From assembly GCA_013426015.1 (NCBI GenBank), contig CP058998.1, positions 858,758-920,141 on the forward strand: a stretch of 61,384 nt of DNA, read 5' to 3'. The stretch comes from Candidatus Fermentimicrarchaeum limneticum (GTDB lineage Archaea; Micrarchaeota; Micrarchaeia; Burarchaeales; Fermentimicrarchaeaceae). The notes below the pieces were generated by a model. The model was given only the letters and a program-made list of their open reading frames with translations, did not search any database and was not told the origin of the DNA. Positions 16,105 to 24,868 of this stretch are shown piece by piece. Made by a program: the position numbers and the translations under genes. Position 1 is the first letter of the stretch, and every line of letters begins with the position of its first letter.

Positions 16105-17265
16105 CTAGGGCTGCTCCCACTCTATCTCGTAATATTCATACCTGCTTCCAGGAAGCTCTATTCTCCTCACTCTGTAGTATGTTACAGAGGTCTCCCTATC
16201 GCTTATCGCAAGAATCAGGTCCAGCCCAAGCTTTTTTGCAGCCTCAATCGCCTCTGCCAGTTCTCCGCCTCCAATGTGCTCCTCCTCGCTGAGTGAAAGC
16301 ATCACAAAAGTGGGGTCATCCTTCCCAGGCGTTTCCACACCGCCGTTCTTCCTGTGGTAGAGCAGGAAGTCCAATTTCGCCTTTGCCTTTCTTTTTGCAC
16401 CTGGGATTGCCAGTATGAACGTCTTCCTCACGCTGTGAGCAACCCTTATTGCCCTTGCCCATTCCGAAATGAGCATCCTGTTTCTCCTTGGGAAGACGTG
16501 AATGACGTGCCTGGAGTGCACCCAGTCCTCCCCTGTCTTTGTCGGGGATGCCTTTGGGAAGTATACCCTGAAATGGGTGCCGAACTTGAAGCCTGTCTTC
16601 AATATGAAGCCCCTCAGCCTCCAGTCCTCGTAAACCTCGTACATGTAAGGCAGGTCAGACCTGAGCCCCTTCACGTATCTCCTGATTTTTCTCTCGTTCG
16701 AGTTCTTCAGGTGGAGCCCGCAGTGCTTCAGCATGAAAAGAGTTTCATATATGTCAAGCTTGGACAGCTTGCCCCTCTGCTCTGCCTTATAACTGCCGAA
16801 CTGCCCGAACCAGTAGTTTTCGTACAGCTCCCTGCCCACAGATTCGTCATCGATGATTGTGACCAAATCATCCGGGAACAACACGCCCTCTATGCTATAT
16901 TTGGGGGAAGTAAATTTTCCCGAAGGATACTTCTTCATCGGATTCTTTCCGTAGTTTCCCTTCGCCTCTTCAACGGGGCGCACCATGAGGCCGCGGTCCT
17001 TCCAGTCCTTGTACGTAAAATAACGCGCCATGAGCTTCTTGGAGTACAGATGCCTCGCAAGATCATTGAAGAGAAGTTCATTTCCCTTCTCATCGTAGCA
17101 TTTGGCATTCCTGATATCCATGAGGTAGAGCGCCTCCTCAGGGGAAAGGTGGATTACCCCGCTTCTCATCACACCGTAATGGCCGTTCTGCAGAGCGCTC
17201 ACTGACTCAGGCTCCGCTACCCGCAGCTCTCTGCTTTTTTTGTTGACTTCTATTGTGATGCCCAT
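16105..17265 (-). CDS. endA: tRNA-splicing endonuclease, three-unit epsilon-2 type
   Basis: Removes tRNA introns at bulge-helix-bulge sites. The chain of 386 aa has three units. An N-terminal-domain copy at 1-100 ends with YFTYKDWKDRGLMVRP. A second N-domain plus catalytic C-domain covers 135-290, with YEDWRLRGFILKTGFKFG, then Tyr235 in HFRVYF, His250 in DWVHSRHV and Lys281 in SVRKTF. An additional C-terminal beta unit at 295-386 contains ISDRETSVTYYRVRRI. This matches the epsilon-2 layout (alphaN-alpha-betaC) known from ARMAN-type archaea rather than the 180- or 340-aa forms. It serves at least the split tRNA-Met at 3264. Confidence 0.92.
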   Translation of the reverse strand: MGITIEVNKKSRELRVAEPESVSALQNGHYGVMRSGVIHLSPEEALYLMDIRNAKCYDEKGNELLFNDLARHLYSKKLMARYFTYKDWKDRGLMVRPVEEAKGNYGKNPMKKYPSGKFTSPKYSIEGVLFPDDLVTIIDDESVGRELYENYWFGQFGSYKAEQRGKLSKLDIYETLFMLKHCGLHLKNSNERKIRRYVKGLRSDLPYMYEVYEDWRLRGFILKTGFKFGTHFRVYFPKASPTKTGEDWVHSRHVIHVFPRRNRMLISEWARAIRVAHSVRKTFILAIPGAKRKAKAKLDFLLYHRKNGGVETPGKDDPTFVMLSLSEEEHIGGGELAEAIEAAKKLGLDLILAISDRETSVTYYRVRRIELPGSRYEYYEIEWEQP

Positions 17266-17400
17266 TCACTTCACGAAATATAAATATGTAAGCATATATT
17301 TAACAAGGTAGTAAGTTTTTAGGACTTTGCAGATGAATGCACATCTTAAACAGATTAGTCATCAGGATGGTTTAGTGGAAAGTTACCCCCCTTCACATTA

Positions 17401-17452
17401 TTTAAATACTCTCCTTCCGAGTACATACCACTACCGAGGGGCACTCGGGAAG
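17401..17452 (+). promoter_or_regulatory. taw1 promoter with inverted repeat
   Basis: The 206-base gap between endA and taw1 has a strong TATA box TTTAAATA at 17401-17408 and no gene that I can see. CTTCCGAGT (17413-17421) and ACTCGGGAAG (17443-17452) form an inverted repeat that straddles the expected transcription start near 17428. It is therefore more likely a protein-binding site than a full RNA hairpin. The role is inferred. Confidence 0.4.
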
Positions 17453-17471
17453 TAACGCCTGCAATTCCATA

Positions 17472-18551
17472 ATGGAGAGAGATGCTGCAGAAGCAGCGTC
17501 AATGAAGCAGGAACTACACGCCATGAAACAGGGGCTGAAAGCACACGTCAACCGTGTGAGGATGTCACTTGGTGTTGGAATGGGTTACCTGCCTGATGCT
17601 CTCTCAACACAGTTGATGAAGCAGCACTATCACTTGGTCGGGAAGCACTCTGCAGTGAAAGCATGCAAGTGGCTAAGGGAGAGCATACTGGGAAGGAGGA
17701 CGTGCTACAAGAACACGTTCTATGGAATAGACAGCTGGAGGTGCGTGCAGTGCTCACCTGTGATAGGATGCAATCTGTGTTGCCGCTTCTGCTGGAGGAT
17801 ATCGCCTGAAGATATTGGAATCAAATGGGATGAGATGAGCGAGCCCGTATGGGATGAACCGGAGCTGCTTGTTGAAGGATTCCTAAAGGAGCAGAGGAGG
17901 ATAGTTTCGGGCTACAAGGGGAACCCCAAGGCAGACAGGAAGAGGTGGGAAGAGGCAAACAGACCTGCGCATGTCGCAATAAGCCTCATAGGTGAGATAA
18001 CCATGTACCCTTTCCTCTCCGAACTTATTGATAAATTTCATAGGGCTGGCATGAGCACGTTTGTGGTTACGAATGGGACCCTGCCTGAAAAGATTGAGAA
18101 TCTGAGCACGCTGCCAACGCAGCTTTATATGTCTCTGGAAGCGCCTGACGAGGAAACATACAGGAAGACGTGCAGGCCTAAGATTAAAATTGCTTGGGAG
18201 GGAGTGAACAGGACCTTGGAGCTCTTCCCATCAATAAAAACGAGGAAGGTGCTCAGGCTGACGCTTGTGGATGGTTTGAACATGCTTAACCCCGAAGGGT
18301 ATGCAAAGCTTATACTAAAAGCAGAGCCAGATTACGTGGAACCGAAAAGCTTCGTCTTTGTTGGAGGGTCCAGATACAACAGAGGCTTGGAGCTTGGCAA
18401 CATGCCGAAGCACGAGGAGATAAGGGAATTTGCAGGAAAGCTCTCCAAAGAAACAGGATACATGGTTTCGGATGAGAGGGCTGACAGCAGGGTTGTGCTT
18501 CTCTGCAAAGACAGGGAGGCAGAAAAGAAAAGGTTTATTCAGAAGAAGTAG
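17472..18551 (+). CDS. taw1: tRNA 4-demethylwyosine synthase (TYW1/Taw1)
   Basis: Radical-SAM enzyme that builds the tricyclic wyosine base at position 37 of tRNA-Phe from N1-methylguanosine and pyruvate. It has the cluster motif CNLCCRFCW near residue 100 and the family segments YKNTFYGIDSWRCVQCSP near 77 and AISLIGEITMYP near 171. No flavodoxin domain is present, as is normal in archaea. The start may be ATG 17472 or the internal ATG ten codons later. It overlaps the convergent thioredoxin-like gene by 13 bases. Confidence 0.93.
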   Translation: MERDAAEAASMKQELHAMKQGLKAHVNRVRMSLGVGMGYLPDALSTQLMKQHYHLVGKHSAVKACKWLRESILGRRTCYKNTFYGIDSWRCVQCSPVIGCNLCCRFCWRISPEDIGIKWDEMSEPVWDEPELLVEGFLKEQRRIVSGYKGNPKADRKRWEEANRPAHVAISLIGEITMYPFLSELIDKFHRAGMSTFVVTNGTLPEKIENLSTLPTQLYMSLEAPDEETYRKTCRPKIKIAWEGVNRTLELFPSIKTRKVLRLTLVDGLNMLNPEGYAKLILKAEPDYVEPKSFVFVGGSRYNRGLELGNMPKHEEIREFAGKLSKETGYMVSDERADSRVVLLCKDREAEKKRFIQKK

Positions 18552-18835
18552 GTATTCCTATCCTCTTCCTTTTCCTTCACTTCCATCACGGCATTCCTGA
18601 GCTCATCAGCAGTTGGCACCCCAACAAATGCCACCCTTCCGTTTATGAGTATGGCTGGGGTGGAGTCAACATTGAATTCATACGCCCTTATCTGCCCCTC
18701 CTCGGTTATTATGCTGGACTCCTGCAGTATTACAGGGAATTTGCATTTGGTAATAATCTCTCTCGCAACCTTCAACGCCTTTGGAGAATGAGGGCAGTTC
18801 GGTGAGGTTATCACTTCAATGAATATTGGGTCCAT
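18539..18835 (-). CDS. Thioredoxin/glutaredoxin-like protein
   Basis: A 98-residue thioredoxin fold with the active-site-like CPHS motif (TSPNCPHSPKAL, residues 10-21) and the conserved cis-Pro in DSTPAILINGRV near 57-68. Only one active-site Cys is present, so it is monothiol or uses an external thiol. It resembles archaeal small Grx-like disulfide reductases. It stands alone downstream of the NAD kinase operon. Confidence 0.83.
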   Translation of the reverse strand: MDPIFIEVITSPNCPHSPKALKVAREIITKCKFPVILQESSIITEEGQIRAYEFNVDSTPAILINGRVAFVGVPTADELRNAVMEVKEKEEDRNTYFF

Positions 18836-18879
18836 GCATCCCTTATTGCCCTTCGTGTATAAAAATCTATACTAAAAAG

Positions 18880-19590
18880 TTAGGTGGCAGGCAGAAGAAG
18901 GCCGAGCTTTCTGTCGCTCAGCCGCACCCTGATCTTTGAGTTCAGCTTCACCTTGTGGATGAACTGCCCGTCTATAACTAGGTCAGCGTTGCTTCCGAGG
19001 ACTGTCAGCTCGCATTCTGTTGAATCCGGAACAACAGCAGGTTTGAAGGATCTTCTGTACGGTGAGATGGGTACTACCTCGTACTTTCTCGCCCGCGGGT
19101 GGAGTTGCGGGGCACCGCAGGAGTAGGCATATGCCGTGGAACCAGTGGGTGTTGAGAAGAGAACGCCGTCGGATTTGAGCAGCACCTTCCTTCCCAGGAA
19201 TGACAGTGACGTTTCTATGACCCTGTGGTCCCTGCTGCGTATACATATCTCATTAAGCGAGTTTTCATAAACTCTTCCTGAAATCTCGCACTGCAGCATG
19301 GTCCTCCAGTCAATCCTGCAGCTGCGCAGCACGCGTGGCAGCAGCTTCCTCCAGTTTCTGTAAGTCGACTGGCATATGAAGCTTTTTTCATTCCCAATGC
19401 CGAAGATTGGCTGGCGGTATCTGTTTTTGTTGTATAAGAGAGTACCGTCTCCGCCAAGAGTTATCAGTGCATCCCCGTCTTTTTTCAGCTTAATGCCGTG
19501 CTTGACGAGCAGCTCTGCAACTTCCTTTGTTAGTTTCACCGCCCACTGCTTTCTTGGGTTTGGCACGACAAACGCGCTTCTTATCCTCAT
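18880..19590 (-). CDS. nadK: NAD kinase
   Basis: Phosphorylates NAD to NADP. The phosphate-binding GGDGT lies near residue 46, the NE motif (NEICIRS) near 112 and the glycine/serine-rich STPTGSTAYAYS near 145. At 236 aa it is shorter than most homologues because the N-terminal part is reduced. It is the last gene of the minus-strand operon that starts with tRNA-Cys, 7 bases after yjbQ. Confidence 0.92.
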   Translation of the reverse strand: MRIRSAFVVPNPRKQWAVKLTKEVAELLVKHGIKLKKDGDALITLGGDGTLLYNKNRYRQPIFGIGNEKSFICQSTYRNWRKLLPRVLRSCRIDWRTMLQCEISGRVYENSLNEICIRSRDHRVIETSLSFLGRKVLLKSDGVLFSTPTGSTAYAYSCGAPQLHPRARKYEVVPISPYRRSFKPAVVPDSTECELTVLGSNADLVIDGQFIHKVKLNSKIRVRLSDRKLGLLLPAT

Positions 19591-19597
19591 TGAATCA

Positions 19598-19996
19598 CTA
19601 CACTTTCATGACTGTGACTGTTATATCTCGCTTTGCCCTCGGACCGTCAAACTCGCAGAATATTATCCTCTGCCACGTGCCGAGCGCAAGCCTTCCATCC
19701 TGCACAGGTATAGTCCTTCCGGAACCCAGTATCCCGCTGAGCAGGTGCGCTGAGGCATTGTCGTCAATTTTATCATGCATGTAGCCTCCTCCAGGAAGCA
19801 TCTTTTCGAAGACCCTCTCGAAATCGCTCTGCAGGTTCGGCTCGAACTCATTTATGATTACCGCTGCAGTGGCATGGGGGGCGTACACAAGACATGCGCC
19901 AGTTTTAACTCCGCTTCTTTCAACAAAACCCTCAACCTGCTCGGTTATGTCAATCAATTCCACCTTTTTCTTCGTTGATACGAAAAACTCCATCAT
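19598..19996 (-). CDS. yjbQ: YjbQ / UPF0047 family protein
   Basis: Protein of about 132 aa of the YjbQ family (secondary thiamine-phosphate synthase activity reported for members; main role uncertain). HATAAVIINE near residue 41, the histidine-containing MHDKIDD near 72, LLSGILGS near 83 and GTWQRIIFCEFDGPR near 105 define it. I chose ATG 19996 because it overlaps the upstream stop as ATGA; the open frame extends to 20050 but inside the preceding gene. Confidence 0.88.
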   Translation of the reverse strand: MMEFFVSTKKKVELIDITEQVEGFVERSGVKTGACLVYAPHATAAVIINEFEPNLQSDFERVFEKMLPGGGYMHDKIDDNASAHLLSGILGSGRTIPVQDGRLALGTWQRIIFCEFDGPRAKRDITVTVMKV

Positions 19997-20349
19997 CCCA
20001 CCCTCAACCTGCACAATTCGGCAGTTTCGTTGTCCTTTATCCACCCGCACACCAGGGAGATATTATTCTGCACGCCCTGCACGACCTGGTTGCACTTTAG
20101 GTCGGCACTTATGTTGGCACATTTTGATTCATTCGCATCCGCAATTGCTATCTTCATGATGCAGTAATCCCTTGCAGTCAGATTCTGGACTTGCTTGCAC
20201 AGCTCTGTATCATCGTCATTCAGCGCAAGGACGGAGAAACATCTGTCCCTCAATTCTTGGTTGGCGGCGTGCTCGCATGCTGAGCGCATATTCCACAATC
20301 CGCAACATCCCAGCAGGAGCATTGACAGCAATAGAATGTGAACATTCAT
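19993..20349 (-). CDS. Small Cys-rich lipoprotein
   Basis: A 118-residue protein starting MNVHILLLSMLLLGCC, a signal peptide with lipobox LLGC. The rest has about ten Cys residues and helical repeats (CKQVQNLTARDYCIMKIA), suggesting a disulfide-stabilised extracytoplasmic domain. I chose ATG 20349 over 20385 because TTTAAATA lies about 30 bases before it, so it has its own promoter inside the operon. No family recognised. Confidence 0.7.
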   Translation of the reverse strand: MNVHILLLSMLLLGCCGLWNMRSACEHAANQELRDRCFSVLALNDDDTELCKQVQNLTARDYCIMKIAIADANESKCANISADLKCNQVVQGVQNNISLVCGWIKDNETAELCRLRVG

Positions 20350-20381
20350 GGAGGCTATTATTGAAGCGGAATTATTTAAAC

Positions 20382-21131
20382 TCATATCTCGAAACGTTGC
20401 AACGCCTCCTCCTCCATGAAATGCAGTTTGCCCGGCAGTACGAGTAGGAACGGCGGCTTGCCAAGAGACGTTTTCAGAAGCTCATCCGGTCTGCCGTATG
20501 TTATCTTCTGCTCGCCGCTGCCTACCCTGCTCAGCACCACAAGCTTGAATTCGCCCAACCTATGCCTCTCGCTCTCAATTTTCAGCAGCTGCTCAATCGC
20601 CTCTTTGGCATCCATGCACCTGTCCTTCAAATCAAGGAACACGACCGAGTGCAACCCCCTGCCGAAGTTGTCTGCAATCACGTCATAGCTGCTGGTTGGC
20701 TCGAATCCCTTGCCCCACATGGCAAGCGTGCATGGCTTGCCGAGCTTGTACACCTGAAGCCCGCATTCGCCGATGGCAGCTGTGAGGATTGAGGAGGAGT
20801 GCACCACCACTGTCTCTATGCCTTTCTTCTCTGCGGAAAGTTTCAGCGATATGTGCGTTGTGGAAATCAGCGGGTCGCCGGGTACGAGCAAGGCAACCCT
20901 CTTTGACTCCGCCTCTTTGAGAATTGTCTTCTCCTCTTCGACTTCCTCCCTGCTCAGCACGGTTATCTTCTTCCCTGCAGCATCCTCCAGACGTTCTATT
21001 GAGCCTTCCTGCATCCTTCCGGTATACTGCTCTGCAAAAATAACATCAGAGTCAACAAGCTCCTTAAGCCCTCGCACGCTGATATCATTCTCATTCCATA
21101 TTCCCATGCCTATGAAAATCAATGTTCCCAT
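20382..21131 (-). CDS. dphB: Diphthine synthase
   Basis: SAM-dependent methyltransferase that trimethylates the modified histidine of elongation factor 2 during diphthamide synthesis. It has the tetrapyrrole-methylase fold: FIGMGIWNENDISVRGLK at the N terminus, LLVPGDPLISTTH near residue 83 and SSILTAAIGECGLQVYK near 112. The length of 249 aa is normal for archaeal DphB. It follows the DUF63 gene directly. Confidence 0.93.
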   Translation of the reverse strand: MGTLIFIGMGIWNENDISVRGLKELVDSDVIFAEQYTGRMQEGSIERLEDAAGKKITVLSREEVEEEKTILKEAESKRVALLVPGDPLISTTHISLKLSAEKKGIETVVVHSSSILTAAIGECGLQVYKLGKPCTLAMWGKGFEPTSSYDVIADNFGRGLHSVVFLDLKDRCMDAKEAIEQLLKIESERHRLGEFKLVVLSRVGSGEQKITYGRPDELLKTSLGKPPFLLVLPGKLHFMEEEALQRFEI

Positions 21132-22016
21132 TCAAACACCTGCAAGCATTCTCAGTGTGTCCCGCACTCCCGGGGCCAGACCAAATATCATCAGAAGGAG
21201 GAGCACGTAGTTCTTCTCCTCCCTGCTGTCGTTGGAAGTTTCAACAAGCAGCACCGCAAGCGATGAGAAGGCCACCTTTACCACATAGAATGCAAACATT
21301 GTTCCGAAAACCGTTCCAAGCGCAGCGCTGAGGACATGCTGTTCAAAATAAGCCGTCCCCCCGCCGAAAAGCTCAATTGCAACGTACGAGGCAGCCCCGT
21401 CAAGTGAGTGCGATAGAATTACCAAGAGCTGCGTCAAACCAGGCTTAAGCTTCATTTTCCTAAGGATGAACCTCCCGACAAGCAGGCCTGCAAATGTGAG
21501 CAGCAGCACCAGGAGGGTATACAACCAGTTTTTCATCAGTGGTATGAGAAGCAGCAGGTGCGGGAGCAGGAGAAGCAATGCAAATTTAGGAAGCAAGTTC
21601 ATCCTCCTAATCCTGCTGAAGAACAGCAGAGAGAGGAAGGTCAGCATCCCTATTACTATGTATATTCCGGGAGTGGTTGTAATGAAACGGTAGTCATATA
21701 TGCGCAGCCTCCCAATAAAACCGTACAAACCAAACAGGTAGTTGCTGTTTGAAAGGAACTGATTCGGCACTCCGGCGGCTGCGTCACCGGTTGCATCGGT
21801 TACAACCCTCAGGGTAGAACCAAGAAGTATGAACGGAATGATGCGGAGCACGAATTTGTCGTCAATCTTAACCTTCACTCTTTTTAGAATTTTGAAGAAG
21901 AGATATGCGAAGAAGAGGGCGATGATTGCGTAAACTACCGTGTTTATCATGTTATAGCCAGTCCTCTCGTAAACCGGGCGTGTGAAATAGTTGTTGATGA
22001 ACTCTGCTACGTCCAT
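21132..22016 (-). CDS. DUF63-family membrane protein
   Basis: A 294-residue archaeal membrane protein with about eight hydrophobic helices. Family-like segments are the N-terminal GYNMINTVVYAIIAL, the loop LGSTLRVVTDATG near residue 66 and SHSLDGAASYVAIELFGGG near 197-215. DUF63 proteins are widespread in archaea and uncharacterised. It abuts dphB. Confidence 0.82.
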   Translation of the reverse strand: MDVAEFINNYFTRPVYERTGYNMINTVVYAIIALFFAYLFFKILKRVKVKIDDKFVLRIIPFILLGSTLRVVTDATGDAAAGVPNQFLSNSNYLFGLYGFIGRLRIYDYRFITTTPGIYIVIGMLTFLSLLFFSRIRRMNLLPKFALLLLLPHLLLLIPLMKNWLYTLLVLLLTFAGLLVGRFILRKMKLKPGLTQLLVILSHSLDGAASYVAIELFGGGTAYFEQHVLSAALGTVFGTMFAFYVVKVAFSSLAVLLVETSNDSREEKNYVLLLLMIFGLAPGVRDTLRMLAGV

Positions 22017-22017
22017 G

Positions 22018-22530
22018 TTATCTCTCCCATATCTCTATGAATCTGTCAACTATCTCATCGAGAAAGCTTGAGCGGTGGGCGACTATCACCTTTGCAACTT
22101 CGTCTGGTCTTGAGAGCGAGTAAAGGACTTCCTTACCCTTCCTCCTTTTCTTGACGACTTTTGCCTCCAGCATCTTGCCCAGATACCAAGAGGTTGTTGC
22201 CGGAGAAAGCTTAAGCTCTGAGACAAGTTTCTTGTGGTTGAGTTCATTATTGGTGAGGAGGAGCACCGCTATGTGACGCACGGGCTTCTGCCTGAGAAGC
22301 GAGAGCAGCTTCTTCTCCATCTCGGTGAACAACCCCAGCGCATAATATCTGACGTACTCGCCGTCCTTTTTGGAGATTATCAGCTTGCCGTCAAGAAGCT
22401 TGCCGAGATGGTACTGGAGAGTTCCCACAGGAAGGCTGAGATGGCGCTGTATCTCCCTGAAATGGCTTCCTGGAAAACGAACGATGTGTTCGTATATCTG
22501 CTGACGCTGCTCCAGTCCTTGGATTTTCAT
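22018..22530 (-). CDS. Double winged-helix transcriptional regulator
   Basis: A 170-residue protein with two tandem wHTH domains. The first is HFREIQRHLSLPVGTLQYHL near residues 23-42 with its wing (DGEYVRYYA). The second is KKLVSELKLSPATTSWYLGK near 99-118 with a basic wing (KKRRKGKEVLY). This two-domain archaeal type often controls membrane or surface genes. It overlaps the small membrane protein gene by 4 bases (ATGA), so the pair may work together, the membrane protein perhaps tethering or sensing. Confidence 0.85.
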   Translation of the reverse strand: MKIQGLEQRQQIYEHIVRFPGSHFREIQRHLSLPVGTLQYHLGKLLDGKLIISKKDGEYVRYYALGLFTEMEKKLLSLLRQKPVRHIAVLLLTNNELNHKKLVSELKLSPATTSWYLGKMLEAKVVKKRRKGKEVLYSLSRPDEVAKVIVAHRSSFLDEIVDRFIEIWER

Positions 22531-22802
22531 GCAGTTCTAACCCTCACAACAGCGGAGAATATCAGGGCTAGGGTCAGGAAGTCAAGGATGTTTGAAAGAG
22601 AGATGGTTAGCATTGATGGTTCTGCGACCGTGAATTTTATCAGCGTCCTGGCGAAGTACGCCACGAACGCAAGCGAAACGAAGAAGATTATTCTCCTCCG
22701 GTTCTTCCTGTAAGCCAGGAACGAGATCAGAGCCATCCCCAGCGCGAGGATGACCGTTGATATCCCGACCAAAAGATTGAAACCAGCCGTGTATTCGCTC
22801 AT
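22527..22802 (-). CDS. Small three-helix membrane protein
   Basis: A 91-residue protein with three hydrophobic helices (residues 8-28, 38-56 and 64-86) separated by a basic loop (YRKNRRR). No family recognised. The tight coupling to the downstream double-wHTH regulator resembles archaeal pairs in which a membrane protein accompanies a transcription factor; this is inference from position. Confidence 0.7.
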   Translation of the reverse strand: MSEYTAGFNLLVGISTVILALGMALISFLAYRKNRRRIIFFVSLAFVAYFARTLIKFTVAEPSMLTISLSNILDFLTLALIFSAVVRVRTA

Positions 22803-22806
22803 TCCA

Positions 22807-23415
22807 TCACCCCAAAACTCTGACTATCTCCTCACCAAACTTCCTCGCAGATGACGGACCATCCGCGGTTATCAGCTTCCCATCAACCTCAACCGCCCTT
22901 GCGGTGTATACTGCTCCTGCATTTTTAAGAGAGGAAACGGTTTCCGTATCATTAAAGCTTGTCACCTTCTTTCCCCTCACCAAATCTGCGGCTGCGAGTA
23001 TTCTCGGAGCAATGCATATTGCCGCGACAACCTTCCCTCCTTCCTCCGCATCCACCGCTAGCTTCACGACGTCCGGGTTCTCCGGCAGGTTGTTTGTTTC
23101 AACCCCCTGCCCTCCGACGAACACGACCGCGGAATACTCGGAGAGGTTCACCTTTGAAACAAGCAGGTTCGGCTTCGCCCTTCCTCCCAGCATCCCCACC
23201 GCTTCATTCAACGTCGTGCTTGCAACTGCAGTCTTATAGCCCGCAGCCTCAACAACTTCCTTTGTGTAGAAGAGCTCCTCGTCCCTGAAATCCGAAGGAG
23301 CAATGACGAAGAGAACCTTTCCCATCCCATCACCTCCAACAGCTTCTTGTTCGGAAGCTTTTTGCTGCGCGCATCCCGCAAGAAGCAGCATGCAGAGAAG
23401 AATTACACCCCTCAT
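22807..23415 (-). CDS. DJ-1/PfpI-family lipoprotein
   Basis: DJ-1/PfpI domain of about 170 aa preceded by a lipoprotein signal (LLCMLLLAGC). The nucleophile elbow is VAAICIAPRIL with its Cys near residue 130, and a conserved Glu is in SDFRDEELF near 48. DJ-1/PfpI proteins are glyoxalases, deglycases or chaperones, normally cytoplasmic; a predicted surface-anchored version is unusual. The gene overlaps cysS at its upstream side if GTG 23424 is used; ATG 23415 is equally possible. Confidence 0.85.
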   Translation of the reverse strand: MRGVILLCMLLLAGCAQQKASEQEAVGGDGMGKVLFVIAPSDFRDEELFYTKEVVEAAGYKTAVASTTLNEAVGMLGGRAKPNLLVSKVNLSEYSAVVFVGGQGVETNNLPENPDVVKLAVDAEEGGKVVAAICIAPRILAAADLVRGKKVTSFNDTETVSSLKNAGAVYTARAVEVDGKLITADGPSSARKFGEEIVRVLG

Positions 23416-23420
23416 ACCGC

Positions 23421-24854
23421 TCACTCAAGCTTCCAGCTCGTCCCCTCCTTCTCGTCGTTGAGCGCTATTCCTATCTTCCTCAGCTCGCTGCGTATATCGT
23501 CAGAAGCTTTCCAATCTCCCTTCTTTCTAAGCTCCTCCCTTGCTTTTATCAGGAGCTCCACCGCCCTCTCCAGCTTCTCTCCTCCAGCTTTCCTCTCCTC
23601 GGTGAGCTTCAGCCCCAAGATTCCGCCAAGCTCGTCAAACATTTTCAGTATCTTGCTCTTTAACTCCTCTGACATCGAATCGTTCTTCGAAGTGAATGTA
23701 TTCAATCTTCCTGAGAATTCGAAGAGGGCTGCAATTGCTCCTGGAGTGTTGAAGTCGTCATCCATCGCCTTCTCAAAGTCCTCCGCTGCCTTCTTCATCT
23801 CTTTCTCAAGCTCCTCCTCATCCGAGCCCTTTCCGGTTTTCAGCCTCTTCAGAAGCATCACAGAGTTCTTCAGGCTCCCCAGACTTCTCTTCGCCTGCTC
23901 CAGATTCTTTTCTGTGTAGTCAATAGGGCTCCTGTAGTGCGTTGAGGCGAAGAAGAACCTCAGGGTATCCGGCTCGTACCTCTCAAGCACCTGCCGCAGA
24001 GTCACGTAGTTCCCCAGCGACTTGGCCATTTTCTCCCCATTTATTGTGAGGAACTCCGTATGCAGCCAGTATTTCACAAACGGCTTCTTGCCTGTCAGCG
24101 CTTCTGCCTGCGCAATCTCGTTCTCATGGTGGGGAAACTTCAAGTCCCTCCCTCCGCCATGGATGTCAATCTGCTCCCCCAGGTATTTCCCTGCCATTAC
24201 GGAGCATTCGATATGCCAGCCTGGGAACCCCTCCCCCCATGGGCTGGGCCACTTGAAGGGGTCTCCCTCCTTCGCTTTCTTCCAAAGCGCAAAGTCCTCA
24301 GGATGCCTCTTGTCTGGATGCACCTCGAACCTCGTCCCTGCAGCCATCTCCTCTGGGTTTATTTTTGAAAGCTTCCCGTAACCTTTGAACTTTGAAACGT
24401 CGAAGAAGACGTTCCCCCCAACTTCATATGCATACTCCTTCTCAATGAGCTTCTTCACAGCCTCAATCATTTCAATGATGTGCCCTGTTGCCCTTGGGGA
24501 GATGCCCGGCCTCTCCACCCCAAGCGCATCCATGTCCCTGAAATATTCCCGCATGTATTTCTCAACCAGTGTCATGGGGTGGATTTTCTCTTCTGCGGAT
24601 TTCTTCCCAATCTTGTCCTCTCCTGTATCCTCCCTCAGATGGCCCACATCGGTGATATTCTGTATGTACATCACCGAGAAACCCTTGTGCTTCAGCCAGC
24701 TGACTATTGTATCGAAAGCCGTATACGTCCTCGCATGCCCCAGGTGTGCCCAGTCATACACAGTAGGGCCGCACACGTAAATTCCAACCCTTCCTTTCTT
24801 GATGGGAACGAACTCCTCGCGCCTTCCTGATAAACTGTTATGCACCTTGAGCAT
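23421..24854 (-). CDS. cysS: Cysteinyl-tRNA synthetase
   Basis: Class I synthetase charging tRNA-Cys. The zinc and ATP site CGPTVYDWAHLGHA covers residues 28-41 (HLGH is the HIGH motif), GWHIECSVMA near 217 gives further zinc ligands and GEKMAKSLGN near 272 is the KMSKS motif. The length (477 aa) is normal. The tRNA-Cys gene lies 14 bases upstream on the same strand, so enzyme and substrate RNA are probably made from one transcript. Confidence 0.95.
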   Translation of the reverse strand: MLKVHNSLSGRREEFVPIKKGRVGIYVCGPTVYDWAHLGHARTYTAFDTIVSWLKHKGFSVMYIQNITDVGHLREDTGEDKIGKKSAEEKIHPMTLVEKYMREYFRDMDALGVERPGISPRATGHIIEMIEAVKKLIEKEYAYEVGGNVFFDVSKFKGYGKLSKINPEEMAAGTRFEVHPDKRHPEDFALWKKAKEGDPFKWPSPWGEGFPGWHIECSVMAGKYLGEQIDIHGGGRDLKFPHHENEIAQAEALTGKKPFVKYWLHTEFLTINGEKMAKSLGNYVTLRQVLERYEPDTLRFFFASTHYRSPIDYTEKNLEQAKRSLGSLKNSVMLLKRLKTGKGSDEEELEKEMKKAAEDFEKAMDDDFNTPGAIAALFEFSGRLNTFTSKNDSMSEELKSKILKMFDELGGILGLKLTEERKAGGEKLERAVELLIKAREELRKKGDWKASDDIRSELRKIGIALNDEKEGTSWKLE

Positions 24855-24868
24855 CTGTTCACCTCAAA

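Noticed and set aside
16354-17205. 283-aa plus-strand ORF opposite endA
   Set aside because: EndA motifs explain the region; the opposite frame is Cys/His/Leu-rich without a fold signature.
17413-17452. Riboswitch or terminator hairpin before taw1
   Set aside because: The predicted transcription start near 17428 falls inside the inverted repeat, so the full hairpin would not be in the RNA; kept only as a possible protein-binding site.
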